Positions 9,320 through 17,312 of a stretch of DNA of 24,483 nucleotides are shown piece by piece. The stretch comes from an uncultured Burkholderiaceae bacterium (GTDB taxonomy: Bacteria; Pseudomonadota; Gammaproteobacteria; Burkholderiales; Burkholderiaceae_C): the NCBI GenBank assembly GCA_938022295.1, contig CALIDR010000093.1, positions 1 through 24,483 of the forward strand. The letters run 5' to 3'. Position 1 is the first letter of the stretch. The number at the start of each line of letters is the position of its first letter. Both the position numbers and the translations under genes were made by a program. Below the pieces are notes generated by a model. It saw only the letters and a program-made list of their open reading frames with translations. It had not been told where the DNA came from and did not search any database.

Positions 9320-10153
9320 CTACCCGCCGTCGCCGTCGGGCGTCGTTGGCCGCGCGGCGGGCTGCCTCGACAGCGCGACCGCCTGCGCGGCGGCGACCAG
9401 GAGCCCGAGCGCGGCCAGCGCGTGGCGCAGCCCTTCGGCCTGCGGCTGCTCGTGGCTGCCTTGGAGCAGCCAGAGCGCGGCGAGCGCCGGCAGGGCGGCC
9501 GCGACCCAGCCGAACGCCGCCCGGCGCCGGCTCGCGCACCCCCACGAGCCGAGTCGCCACGCGACGACGGCCGTGACCACGCCGAGCGCCGCGCCGACGA
9601 GGACGTCGCTCGGCCAGTGCGCGCCGACGACGACGCGCGACAGCGCCACCAGCAGCGCCAGCGTGGTCAGCAGCGCGCGCTGCCAGCGGGGGCTCGCGGC
9701 CAGCGACCACAGCGCGGCCAGCGCGACCGCGGCCAGCGTATGGCCGGAGGGCATCGAACTGGTGTGCGACGTCAGCGCCTGCCCGATCACGTGCAGGTGG
9801 CCGTCGACGAACACGGCCGCCGGCCGCGGCAGCGCGGCGGCGGTCTTGACCCCCCACGTCAGCATGCCGGCCAGCGGCACGGCCGCGGCCAGGGCCAGCG
9901 TCAGCCGCTCGCGCGCGTCGCCGGCGACCATCGCCAGCGCGGTGCCGATCACGACCACGCTCGCCCCGAGCCCGAGCGTCGTCGCCTGCGCCCACCACCA
10001 GGCCGGTGCGTGCAGGCCGGCGTTGAGCGCGTGCAGCAGCACCGCGTCGGCGTGTCCGTGGCCGAGCAGCAGACCGGTGGCGAGCAGGGCCGCGGCGAGC
10101 GCCAGCAGGCGCCGCGGCCTGTCGACGGCGAGGGGGGTGGAGCGGTCGGACAT
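9320..10153 (-). CDS. PAP2-family membrane phosphatase
   Basis: Predicted integral-membrane lipid phosphatase of the PAP2 superfamily; by family, candidates include undecaprenyl-diphosphate or phosphatidic acid/PGP phosphatase. The 277-residue protein has several hydrophobic segments and the complete three-part active site: KTAAALPRP (K103-P111, KX6RP), PSGH (135-138) and SRVVVGAHWPSD (S172-D183, with R173, H179 and D183). The start at MSDRSTPLAV is followed by the first hydrophobic segment. An ArnT-like transferase 30 bp downstream uses polyprenyl-phosphate-linked sugars, so recycling of the polyprenyl carrier is a reasonable role. The C-terminal two hydrophobic segments after the active site are extra relative to minimal PAP2 proteins. 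Confidence 0.9.
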   Translation of the reverse strand: MSDRSTPLAVDRPRRLLALAAALLATGLLLGHGHADAVLLHALNAGLHAPAWWWAQATTLGLGASVVVIGTALAMVAGDARERLTLALAAAVPLAGMLTWGVKTAAALPRPAAVFVDGHLHVIGQALTSHTSSMPSGHTLAAVALAALWSLAASPRWQRALLTTLALLVALSRVVVGAHWPSDVLVGAALGVVTAVVAWRLGSWGCASRRRAAFGWVAAALPALAALWLLQGSHEQPQAEGLRHALAALGLLVAAAQAVALSRQPAARPTTPDGDGG

Positions 10154-10221
10154 CGAAACGCCCGCCACGATACGGGCCCGAGATGAACGGGCGATGAACG
10201 GCGGCGCGCCGGTCCCGCGCC

Positions 10222-11130
10222 CTACTCGAGGTTCTGCACCTGCTCGCGCATCTGCTCGATCGCCACCTTCATCTCGACCGCGATCGCCGTCAGCTCGAGC
10301 GCGGAGGCCTTCGAGCCGAGCGTGTTGGCCTCGCGGTGCAGCTCCTGGATCAGGAAGTCGAGCCGCTTGCCGACTTCGCCGCCGGCGTCGAGCAGTCGCG
10401 CGATCTCGTCGAGGTGCGCGCGCAGCCGGCTCAGTTCCTCGGCGACGTCGATGCGCAGCGCGTAGGCCGCTGCCTCGGCCAGCGCGCGCTCCTGCACCGC
10501 CTCGGCGGTGGCCGGGGCGCCGCCGGCGGCGCTCAGCGCCTCGCGCCAGCGCTCGAGGAAGCGCTCGCGCTGGCGCTGCACCACCGCGGGCACCAGCGGC
10601 TCGGCCTGCGCAGCCAGCGCGCGCAGCGTCGCGATGCGCTCGGCGAGCACCGCGACGAGGCGCTCGCCTTCGCGCGCGCGCGCCTCGCGCAGCCGCTCGA
10701 TTGCCTGCCGCACGACGGCCAGCGCCGCCTCGTCGGCCACCGCCGCCGGGGCGGTGCCGCGGCACCACTGCAGCACCTCGTGCGTGCTCAGCGCTGGGGC
10801 CTTCGGCATCCAGGCCTGGACCTGATCCTGCAGCTGCGCCAGGCGCTGCAACTGCGCCGGCCGCGGTTGCGGCAGGTCCTGGTCGGCGTCGCGCGCGGTG
10901 GCCAGCCGCAGCTCGATCTTGCCGCGGCGGAAGGCACCGCTCAGCGCCTCGCGCAGCGCCGGCTCGAGCGTACGCAGCTCGTCGGGCAGGCGCAGCGCCA
11001 GGTCGAGGAACCGGCCGTTGACCGAGCGCAGTTCGGCCGTCAACGCCGCCGCCGGCGGTGCCGTGGAATCGGCCCCGGAACCCCTGCCAGCTCTGGCCGT
11101 CGCGTAGCCGGTCATGCTGTAGACTGGCAT
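10222..11130 (-). CDS. yicC: YicC family endoribonuclease-like protein
   Basis: YicC-family protein; E. coli YicC has been described as an endoribonuclease linked to sRNA turnover, and the family is widespread. The 302-residue product begins MPVYSMTGYATARAG and contains ELRSVNGRFLDLALRLPDEL, FRRGKIELRL, an Arg/Glu-rich helical centre, RIDVAEELSRLRAHLDEIARLL, and the conserved C-terminus GKRLDFLIQELHREANTLGSKA. Start 11130 matches the family N-terminus (a second Met follows at residue 6). It is divergent from the Ser/Thr kinase with only 32 bp between start codons. In many proteobacteria gmk lies next to yicC; here PAP2 follows instead. Confidence 0.93.
   Translation of the reverse strand: MPVYSMTGYATARAGRGSGADSTAPPAAALTAELRSVNGRFLDLALRLPDELRTLEPALREALSGAFRRGKIELRLATARDADQDLPQPRPAQLQRLAQLQDQVQAWMPKAPALSTHEVLQWCRGTAPAAVADEAALAVVRQAIERLREARAREGERLVAVLAERIATLRALAAQAEPLVPAVVQRQRERFLERWREALSAAGGAPATAEAVQERALAEAAAYALRIDVAEELSRLRAHLDEIARLLDAGGEVGKRLDFLIQELHREANTLGSKASALELTAIAVEMKVAIEQMREQVQNLE
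11120..11125 (+). promoter_or_regulatory. Possible -10 box TAGACT for the Ser/Thr kinase
   Basis: TAGACT lies 37 nt before the kinase ATG at 11163, overlapping the yicC start codon region on the other strand. The 11126-11162 leader is notably AT-rich for this window. The -35 hexamer is weak. Overlap would couple kinase and yicC expression. Confidence 0.35.
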
Positions 11131-11162
11131 TTGAAATTTCGCATCGTCGAAAACCCCACATT

Positions 11163-12134
11163 ATGTCGAAGCCCAAACCCGCGCCGCTGCCGGCCGGCAC
11201 GGTGGTCGGCGGCTACCAGATCGTCAAGAAACTGGCGGCCGGGGGTTTTGGCGTGGTGTACCTGGCCGAGGACGAAAACCGGCACCTGGTCGCCATCAAG
11301 GAATATCTGCCGTCGTCGCTCGCCGAGCGCGCGCCGGGGGAACTGACGCCGCGCGTCAAGCCCGAGAAACAGCCGCTGTACCGGCTCGGCCTGAAGAGTT
11401 TCTTCGAGGAGGGGCGCTCGCTCGCCCAGATCAGCCATCCGAGCGTGGTCTCGGTGCTGAATTTCTTCCGCGAGAACGAAACCGTCTACATGGTGATGAA
11501 TTACCTGCAGGGCGACACGCTGCAGGACTTCATCGTCACCGCGCGCGACCTCAAGCGCGACAAGGTCTTCCGCGAGAGCACGATCCGTTCCCTGTTCGAC
11601 GAGATCCTGCGCGGCCTGCGCATCGTCCACCAGCACAAGATGCTGCACCTGGACATCAAGCCGGCCAACATCTTCATCACCAACGACAACAAGGCGGTGA
11701 TGCTCGACTTCGGCGCCGCGCGCGAGGTGCTGAGCAAGGAGGGCAACTTCATCCGCCCGATGTACACGCCCGGCTTCGCCGCCCCCGAGATGTACAAGCG
11801 CGACGGCGCGCTCGGCCCCTGGACCGACATCTACGCGATCGGCGCGTGCATCTACGCCTGCATGCAGGGCTACCCGCCCAACGACGCGCCGCAGCGGCTC
11901 GAGAAGGACCGCCTGACGCTGTCGCTGTCGCGGCTGCGCAATGTCTATTCCGACAACCTGATCGAAGTCACCGAGTGGTGCATGTCGCTCGACTCGCTGT
12001 CGCGCCCGCAGAGCGTGTTCGCGCTGCAGAAGGAGCTGTCGCGCGAGACCGAGCGCCGCTACACCAAGCTCAGCTTCGCCGAGCGGCTGAAGCTGCAGCT
12101 GGAGAACCTGAAGGGCGGCGGCACGCAGCCATGA
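11163..12134 (+). CDS. Eukaryotic-type serine/threonine protein kinase
   Basis: Cytosolic Hanks-type kinase of 323 residues, essentially a bare kinase domain with no membrane segment or sensor domain. Visible: Gly-rich loop KLAAGGFGVVYLAED (23-37), VAIKEY with the ATP-anchoring Lys46, catalytic loop LHLDIKPANI (161-170; Asp164) and LDFGAA (Mg-binding Asp182). The residue before the catalytic Asp is Leu, not Arg, so this is a non-RD kinase and probably does not need activation-loop phosphorylation in the classic way. FAAPEM replaces the usual APE context and TDIYAIGA follows. The ATG at 11163 starts MSKPKPAPLPAGTVVGGYQI. Its stop overlaps the ATG of a PP2C phosphatase (ATGA), the classic kinase/phosphatase pair. 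Confidence 0.95.
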   Translation: MSKPKPAPLPAGTVVGGYQIVKKLAAGGFGVVYLAEDENRHLVAIKEYLPSSLAERAPGELTPRVKPEKQPLYRLGLKSFFEEGRSLAQISHPSVVSVLNFFRENETVYMVMNYLQGDTLQDFIVTARDLKRDKVFRESTIRSLFDEILRGLRIVHQHKMLHLDIKPANIFITNDNKAVMLDFGAAREVLSKEGNFIRPMYTPGFAAPEMYKRDGALGPWTDIYAIGACIYACMQGYPPNDAPQRLEKDRLTLSLSRLRNVYSDNLIEVTEWCMSLDSLSRPQSVFALQKELSRETERRYTKLSFAERLKLQLENLKGGGTQP

Positions 12135-13045
12135 GGTTCGCGGTCTACCAGGTCAGCCGCAAAGGGGGCCGCGAGAAGAACGAAGACCGCATGGGCTACT
12201 GCTACACCCGCGACGCGGGGCTGTTCGCGCTGGCCGACGGCATGGGCGGGCACCCGCAAGGCGAGGTGGCGGCGCAGCTGGCGCTGCAGACGCTGGCCGC
12301 GCTGTTCCAGCGCGACGCACGCCCGCGGCTGGCCGACCCGCTGGCGTTCCTGCGCATGGCAGTGCTCGCCGGGCACCGCGAGCTGCAGCAGTACGCGCGC
12401 CGCCACGGCCTGGGCGACACGCCGCGCACGACCGTGGTCGCCTGCGTGCTGCAGGGCGACGCGGCGTACTGGGCGCACTGCGGCGACTCGCGGCTGTACA
12501 TGGTGCGTGGCGACAAGCTCGTCGCGCGCACGCGCGACCACTCGTACATCGAGCTGCAGGGCGTGCTGAACCAGGTCGTGCCGATCAGCGCCTCGTTCAA
12601 CCGCAACGTGCTGTTCACGTGCCTGGGCAGCCCGACCGAGCCGATGGTCGACGCCGTCGGCCCGGTCAGGCTGCAGCCCGGCGACCGCGTGCTGCTGTGC
12701 TCCGACGGCCTGTGGGGCAACGTCGGCGACGCCGAGATCACGAGCGAGATCGCGGCGCGGCAGATCGCCGACGCGGTGCCCGAACTCGTCGAGCGCGCGC
12801 TGCGCCAGGGCGGCGAGAAGTGCGACAACGTGACCGCGATCGCCTTCGAGTGGGAGGCCGACGACGACGCCGATGCCCAAGGCGGCGTGCAGACGCAGGT
12901 GCTCGGCGAGGACCTGTTCGCCTCGAGCATCCAGACGGTGGCCGTCGGCGACGCGCAGGCCGACGAGATCGACGACGCCGAGATCGAGCGTTCGATCCAG
13001 GAGATCAACGACGCGATCCGGCGCGCGTCGGACAAGCGCCAGTGA
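12131..13045 (+). CDS. PP2C-family serine/threonine protein phosphatase
   Basis: Metal-dependent phosphatase expected to reverse phosphorylation by the upstream kinase. The 304-residue protein carries the PP2C motifs in order: REKNED (14-19), ADGMGGHPQGE (35-45), HCGDSRLYMVR (116-126), LLCSDGLWGN (188-197) and CDNVTAI (231-237), supplying the metal-binding Asp residues. After the catalytic domain (about 1-242) there is an acidic tail (243-304) rich in Asp/Glu ending in a helical segment, not part of the minimal PP2C fold; it could dock the kinase or be a substrate. The ATG overlaps the kinase stop by 4 bp. rph begins 37 bp downstream. Confidence 0.95.
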   Translation: MRFAVYQVSRKGGREKNEDRMGYCYTRDAGLFALADGMGGHPQGEVAAQLALQTLAALFQRDARPRLADPLAFLRMAVLAGHRELQQYARRHGLGDTPRTTVVACVLQGDAAYWAHCGDSRLYMVRGDKLVARTRDHSYIELQGVLNQVVPISASFNRNVLFTCLGSPTEPMVDAVGPVRLQPGDRVLLCSDGLWGNVGDAEITSEIAARQIADAVPELVERALRQGGEKCDNVTAIAFEWEADDDADAQGGVQTQVLGEDLFASSIQTVAVGDAQADEIDDAEIERSIQEINDAIRRASDKRQ

Positions 13046-13082
13046 AGGCGGCCGCGCCGCGGCCGACGATGGGGAACCGACG

Positions 13083-13814
13083 ATGACCACGCTGCGCCCG
13101 AACGGCCGCGCCTCCGACGCCCTGCGCCCGGTGGTGCTCGAACGCGGCTGGACGCGCCACGCCGAGGGTTCGGTGCTGGTCGCCTTCGGCCACACCAAGG
13201 TACTGTGTACCGCCTCGGTCGACGAGAAGGTGCCGCCGCACAAGCGCGGCAGCGGCGAGGGCTGGGTGACGGCCGAGTACGGGATGCTGCCGCGCGCCAC
13301 CCACACGCGCGGCGACCGCGAGGCCGCACGCGGCAAGCAGAGCGGCCGCACGCAGGAGATCCAGCGCCTGATCGGGCGCTCGCTGCGCGCCGTGTTCGAC
13401 CTCGCCGCGCTCGGCGAGCGCAGCATCGTGCTCGACTGCGACGTGCTGCAGGCCGACGGCGGCACCCGCACCGCGGCGATCACCGGCGCCTTCGTCGCCG
13501 CCCACGACGCCGTGGGCTGGCTGCTGGCGCAGGGGCGCATCGAGGCGAGCCCGATCCGCGACCACGTCGCCGCCGTGTCGGTCGGCATCCTCGACGGCAC
13601 GCCGCTGCTCGACCTCGAGTACGTCGAGGACGTCGCCTGCGACACCGACATGAACGTCGTGATGACCGGCGCCGGCCACCTCGTCGAAGTCCAGGGCACG
13701 GCCGAGGGGGCGCCCTTCACGCGCGCGCAGATGGACGCACTGGTCGACCTCGCGGCCAAGGGCATCGCCGAGCTCGTCGCCGCGCAGCGCGCGGCGCTCG
13801 CCGCCGGCCGCTGA
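13083..13814 (+). CDS. rph: Ribonuclease PH
   Basis: Phosphorolytic 3'-5' exoribonuclease that trims tRNA 3' ends; hexameric ring in the cytosol. The 243-residue length is normal. It shows RPNGRASDALRPVVLERGWT, GHTKVLCTASV, RGSGEGWVTAEYGMLPRATH, RSGRTQEIQRLIGRSLRA, DCDVLQADGGTRTAAITGAF and LDLEYVEDVACDTDMNVVMT. The ATG at 13083 is preceded by a GGGGAA purine run. Downstream is rdgB with an 11-bp gap. No interruption and all phosphate/RNA-binding motifs appear intact. Confidence 0.97.
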   Translation: MTTLRPNGRASDALRPVVLERGWTRHAEGSVLVAFGHTKVLCTASVDEKVPPHKRGSGEGWVTAEYGMLPRATHTRGDREAARGKQSGRTQEIQRLIGRSLRAVFDLAALGERSIVLDCDVLQADGGTRTAAITGAFVAAHDAVGWLLAQGRIEASPIRDHVAAVSVGILDGTPLLDLEYVEDVACDTDMNVVMTGAGHLVEVQGTAEGAPFTRAQMDALVDLAAKGIAELVAAQRAALAAGR

Positions 13815-13825
13815 CCGCCGGCGCG

Positions 13826-14458
13826 ATGCGGCTGGTGCTGGCGTCGAACAACGCGCGCAAGCTCGACGAGTTGCGCGCGCTGTTCGCCGACCTGCCGCTC
13901 GAACTGGTGGCGCAGGGCGCGCTGGGCATCGCCGAGGCCGACGAGCCGCACGCCACGTTCGTGGAGAACGCGCTGGCCAAGGCGCGCCACGTCGCGCGGG
14001 CGGCCGGCGGCGCGGCGATCGCCGAGGACTCGGGGCTGTGCGTCGACGCCCTCGACGGCGCGCCGGGCGTGGTCTCGGCGCACTACGCGGCGGTCGACCT
14101 GCCCGCCGGCGCCGACCGCGAGGCGCGACGGCGGCTGCAGGACGACGCCAACAACCGGCGCCTGCTGCAGGCGCTCGAAGGCGTGGCCGACCGGCGCGCG
14201 CACTTCGTCGCCACGCTCGTCGCGCTGCGCCACGCCGACGACCCCGAGCCGCTGATCGCGACCGGCCGCTGGGCGGGCGAGATCCTCGTCGCGCCGCGCG
14301 GCAGCGGCGGCTTCGGCTACGACCCGCTGGTGTTCGTCCCCGCGCTCGGCGCGAGCGTGGCCGAGCTCGACGCGGCGACGAAGAACCGCCAGAGCCATCG
14401 CGCGCGCGCCGCGCGGCAGATGCGCGAGCTGCTGCGCGAGGCCTGGGCCCTTGGCTGA
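13826..14458 (+). CDS. rdgB: dITP/XTP pyrophosphatase (HAM1/RdgB)
   Basis: House-cleaning nucleotide pyrophosphatase that hydrolyses dITP, ITP and XTP to monophosphates and prevents their incorporation. The 210-residue product has LASNNARKLDELRALF at the N-terminus, TFVENALAKARHVA, AEDSGLCVDALDGAPGVVSA with the catalytic Asp, then FGYDPLVFVP and KNRQSHRARA, the nucleotide-specific C-terminal motifs. Start MRLVLASNN is typical. Its stop overlaps the probable TTG start of hemW by 8 bp, consistent with an rph-rdgB-hemW unit. Confidence 0.96.
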   Translation: MRLVLASNNARKLDELRALFADLPLELVAQGALGIAEADEPHATFVENALAKARHVARAAGGAAIAEDSGLCVDALDGAPGVVSAHYAAVDLPAGADREARRRLQDDANNRRLLQALEGVADRRAHFVATLVALRHADDPEPLIATGRWAGEILVAPRGSGGFGYDPLVFVPALGASVAELDAATKNRQSHRARAARQMRELLREAWALG

Positions 14459-15659
14459 GGCGGTCGTGCGCCTGCACCGCCGCGGCGCGGTCGCGCTCGA
14501 CGCGCTGCCGCCGCTGGCGCTGTACGTGCACCTGCCGTGGTGCCTGGCGAAGTGCCCGTACTGCGACTTCAACAGCCTCGCCGTCGGCAACGGCGAGCCG
14601 CCGTTCGACGACTACGTCGACGCCCTGGTGGCCGACCTCGAGGCCGCGCAGCCACAGGTCTGGGGCCGGCGCGTGATCGGCGTCTTCGTCGGCGGCGGCA
14701 CGCCGAGCCTGTGTCCGCCCGCGGCGATCGACCGCCTGCTCGCCGCGGTGCGCGCGCGCCTGCCGCTCGAGCCGGGCTGCGAGATCACGCTCGAGGCCAA
14801 CCCCGGCACGTTCGAGCGCGAGCGCTTCCGCGCCTACCGCGCGGCCGGCGTCACGCGGCTGTCGATCGGCGTGCAGAGCTTCGACGACGCGCTGCTCGCG
14901 CGCATCGGCCGCGTGCACGACGCGCGGCAGGCGATCGCCGCGGTCGAGGAAGCGGCGCGCACGTTCGAGACCTTCAACGTCGACCTGATGTACGCGCTGC
15001 CGGGGCAGACCCTCGCCATGCTCGAACGCGACCTCGCGCAGGCGCTCGCGTTCGCGCCGCCGCACCTGTCGGTGTACCACCTGACGCTCGAGCCGAACAC
15101 CGTCTTCGCGAGCCGGCCGCCGCCCGGCCTGCCCGACGACGACACGGCGAGCGCGATGCTCGATGCCGTCGTCGAGCGCACCGCAAGCGCGGGCCTCGAG
15201 CGCTACGAGGTCTCGGCGTACGCGCGCCCGGGCCACCGCTGCGCGCACAACCTCAACTACTGGCGCTTCGGCGACTACCTCGGCATCGGCGCCGGCGCCC
15301 ACGGCAAGCTGAGCTTTCCCGACCGCGTCGTGCGCCAGGTGCGCTGGCGCGACCCGGCGACCTACCTGGAGCGCGCACGCGAAGGCCGCGCGGTGTCCAA
15401 CGAGCACACGCTGGGCGCCGACGACCTCGCGTTCGAGTTCATGCTCAACGCGCTGCGGCTGCGCGAAGGCTTCGCGCTGTCGCTGTTCGCCGAACGCACC
15501 GGGCAGCCGACGGCCGCGATCGCCGACGCCCTCGAGGCGGCGCGCCGGCGCGGGCTGGTCGACGTCGACGGCGCCCACGTGCGGCCCACCGCACTCGGCT
15601 TCGACTTCCTGTCGGACCTGCAGGCGCTGTTCCTGCCGCCGTCGCCGGGCGGGCGATAG
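14451..15659 (+). CDS. hemW: HemW, radical-SAM haem chaperone (coproporphyrinogen oxidase-like)
   Basis: Radical SAM protein related to HemN, proposed to bind and deliver haem rather than act as coproporphyrinogen oxidase. From TTG 14451 it is 402 residues, with LYVHLPWCLAKCPYCDF carrying the CX3CX2C cluster ligands (C31, C35, C38), FVGGGTPSL, EANPGTFE, RLSIGVQSFDD, NVDLMYALPGQT, and HNLNYWRFGDYLGIGAGAHG, the HemW-type haem-site motif. The TTG overlaps the rdgB stop; a GTG at 14466 is an alternative start that removes five residues. It is not in the hemC-hemD cluster but lies about 11 kb away. Confidence 0.93.
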   Translation: MAEAVVRLHRRGAVALDALPPLALYVHLPWCLAKCPYCDFNSLAVGNGEPPFDDYVDALVADLEAAQPQVWGRRVIGVFVGGGTPSLCPPAAIDRLLAAVRARLPLEPGCEITLEANPGTFERERFRAYRAAGVTRLSIGVQSFDDALLARIGRVHDARQAIAAVEEAARTFETFNVDLMYALPGQTLAMLERDLAQALAFAPPHLSVYHLTLEPNTVFASRPPPGLPDDDTASAMLDAVVERTASAGLERYEVSAYARPGHRCAHNLNYWRFGDYLGIGAGAHGKLSFPDRVVRQVRWRDPATYLERAREGRAVSNEHTLGADDLAFEFMLNALRLREGFALSLFAERTGQPTAAIADALEAARRRGLVDVDGAHVRPTALGFDFLSDLQALFLPPSPGGR

Positions 15660-15672
15660 GGCGGGGCCGCCG

Positions 15673-15700
15673 GATCAGGCGTGCCTTCGCCGGCCTGATC
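15673..15700. terminator. Hairpin after hemW, possible terminator
   Basis: GATCAGGC (15673-15680) pairs perfectly with GCCTGATC (15693-15700) around a 12-nt loop, 13 nt after the hemW stop. There is no T-tract, so intrinsic termination is uncertain; Rho-dependent 3'-end protection is another possibility. Confidence 0.45.
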
Positions 15701-15726
15701 GTCGCGCCGACCGGCGGGCCGGGCCC

Positions 15727-15732
15727 TACACT
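15727..15732 (+). promoter_or_regulatory. -10-like box TACACT for the diguanylate cyclase cassette
   Basis: TACACT within CCCTACACTCG (15724-15734) lies 18 nt before the ATG at 15751, giving a leader of about 11 nt with no Shine-Dalgarno. The same 11-mer occurs upstream of the phasin on the minus strand (21771-21761). The -35 region is weak. Confidence 0.45.
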
Positions 15733-15750
15733 CGTCGCCCACGTCCCCTC

Positions 15751-16503
15751 ATGCCGGCCGTCGCACGCCGGAAGGCCGACCGCCGCGTGACCGCCGTGCC
15801 CGATCCCGAGCCGCTGAACGTCCACGCCGCGCTGCAGCTCGTGCAGCACGCGGGCCTGGCGCTGCCGGACGACGCGCCGGTGGGCAGCACGCCGTGGCTG
15901 CAGGCGCTGATCGACGCCCTGTGCCAGCTCTCCAGCCGCGACCCGCTGACGGGGCTGAGCAACCGCCGCCCGTTCGAGCTGACGCTGGCGCGCGAGCTCG
16001 GCCGCGTCGCGCGCGCCGGCGAGCAGGCGCTGCTGCTGACGCTGGACATCGACCACTTCAAGCGCGTCAACGACACCCACGGCCACGCCGCCGGCGACCA
16101 GGTGCTCAAGGCGGTGGCCGAAGTGCTCGTCGACTCGGTGCGGCCGATGGACACGGTGGCGCGCATCGGCGGCGAGGAGTTCGCGATCGTGCTGCCGAAC
16201 TGCCTGCCCGCCGTCGCGCCGACGGTGGCCGAGCGCGTGCGGCGCCGCGTCGCGCAGCGCCAGATCGCGCTGCCCGAGGGGCAGACGATCGCCGTCACGG
16301 TGAGCCTCGGCGGCGCGTTCGCGCCGCCGTGGGTGCGCTCGTCGCCGACGCTGTGGCTCGAGCGCGCCGACCGCCAGCTGTACCTCGCCAAGAGCCGCGG
16401 CCGCAACCGCGCGTGCATCGAACCCGTCGTGTCGTCGGTCGTCAGCGCCGAAGAGAAGGGGCTGCTGTTCGCCGCCCCGCCGCCTGCCCAGGATGCTGCA
16501 TGA
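15751..16503 (+). CDS. GGDEF-domain diguanylate cyclase
   Basis: Predicted cytosolic enzyme making c-di-GMP from two GTP. The 250-residue protein has a short N-terminal region (1-60) of unrecognised fold and a single GGDEF domain beginning SSRDPLTGLSNRRPF. The active-site motif is GGEEF (140-144), and RPMD (131-134) is placed five residues before it as an RxxD inhibitory site, so feedback inhibition is likely. DIDHFKRVNDTHGHAAGD is intact and LYLAKSRGRN closes the domain. No membrane segment or known sensor domain is visible, so input may come from the cotranscribed proteins. The stop overlaps the ATG of a MinD-like ATPase (ATGA). Confidence 0.93.
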   Translation: MPAVARRKADRRVTAVPDPEPLNVHAALQLVQHAGLALPDDAPVGSTPWLQALIDALCQLSSRDPLTGLSNRRPFELTLARELGRVARAGEQALLLTLDIDHFKRVNDTHGHAAGDQVLKAVAEVLVDSVRPMDTVARIGGEEFAIVLPNCLPAVAPTVAERVRRRVAQRQIALPEGQTIAVTVSLGGAFAPPWVRSSPTLWLERADRQLYLAKSRGRNRACIEPVVSSVVSAEEKGLLFAAPPPAQDAA

Positions 16504-17312
16504 CTGCCGCTGCCCGCACTCCCGCCCCCGCACAGGCTGCCGCGCGCGCACCCGGTTCGCGCACGCGCCTGACCGCCGTCACCAGCGGCAAGGGCGGCGT
16601 GGGCAAGACGGTCGTCTGCGCCAACCTCGCCGCGGCACTGGCTGCGCGCGGCGAGCGCGTGCTCGTGATCGACGCCGACCTCGGGCTGGCCAATCTAGAC
16701 GTCGTGCTGAACCTGACGCCCAAGGTGACGCTGCAGGACGTGATCGACGGCCGCCGGCGGCTCGACGAGGCGCTCGTGCACGCGCCCGGCGGCTTCACGG
16801 CCGTGCTCGCCGGTTCGGGCCTCGTCGAGTATTCGCGCCTGACGGCCGACCTGCGCGACCGCCTGCTCGAAATCGTCGAAACGCTGCGCCCGCGCTTCGA
16901 CCGCGTGCTGCTCGACACCGGTGCCGGGATCTCGGACGTCGTGCTGTTCACCGTCTCGCTCGCCGACGAGGTGCTGCTCGTGGCCAACCCCGAGCCGACG
17001 TCGCTGACCGACGCCTACGCGACGATCAAGGTGCTGGCCACGACACAGAACCGGCGCCGCATCACGCTGCTGGTCAACCAGGCCACGCAGGCCGGCGACG
17101 GCCGGCGCGTCGCGACCCAGCTGCAGCGCGTGCTCGCGAACTACGTCAACCCCGGGCTCGCCGAGCCGGTCGTGCTCGACTTGCTCGGCGAGATTCCCGA
17201 GGATGCCGCGGTGCGCGAGGCGGTGCTGCAGCGCGAGCTGCTCGTCGAGGCGCTGCCCGGCAGCCCGGCGGCGCGCGCCGTCGTCGCCGCGGCGGCGAAA
17301 ATGCCGCGATGA
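16500..17312 (+). CDS. MinD/FlhG-like P-loop ATPase
   Basis: ParA/MinD-superfamily ATPase of 270 residues. It shows the deviant Walker A SGKGGVGKT (29-37), the switch/dimerisation segment DADLGLANLDVVLNL (58-72), LLDTGAGISD (Walker B region) and PEPTSLTDAYATIKVL. This pattern is closest to FlhG/FleN (YlxH) and MinD proteins, which regulate polar localisation or flagellar number. No flagellar or min genes are present around it. An N-terminal Ala/Pro-rich extension (1-20) precedes the domain, and no clear C-terminal amphipathic membrane-targeting helix is seen. The gene overlaps both neighbours by ATGA, so it is translationally coupled to a diguanylate cyclase and a haemoglobin. Confidence 0.9.
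   Translation: MTAAARTPAPAQAAARAPGSRTRLTAVTSGKGGVGKTVVCANLAAALAARGERVLVIDADLGLANLDVVLNLTPKVTLQDVIDGRRRLDEALVHAPGGFTAVLAGSGLVEYSRLTADLRDRLLEIVETLRPRFDRVLLDTGAGISDVVLFTVSLADEVLLVANPEPTSLTDAYATIKVLATTQNRRRITLLVNQATQAGDGRRVATQLQRVLANYVNPGLAEPVVLDLLGEIPEDAAVREAVLQRELLVEALPGSPAARAVVAAAAKMPR

Noticed and set aside
6963..9998. 1011-codon minus-strand frame that could look like a giant fusion protein
   Set aside because: It is the out-of-frame shadow of PAP2 and ArnT joined to the 5' half of the broken epimerase and read through the mobile element.
7715..10186. 823-codon plus-strand open frame opposite the ArnT-like and PAP2 genes
   Set aside because: Complement of clearly membrane-protein-coding sequence; the translation is hydrophilic low-complexity.
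12059..15578. Long minus-strand frames opposite PP2C, rph, rdgB and hemW
   Set aside because: All motifs of known families are on the plus strand; these frames are GC artefacts.
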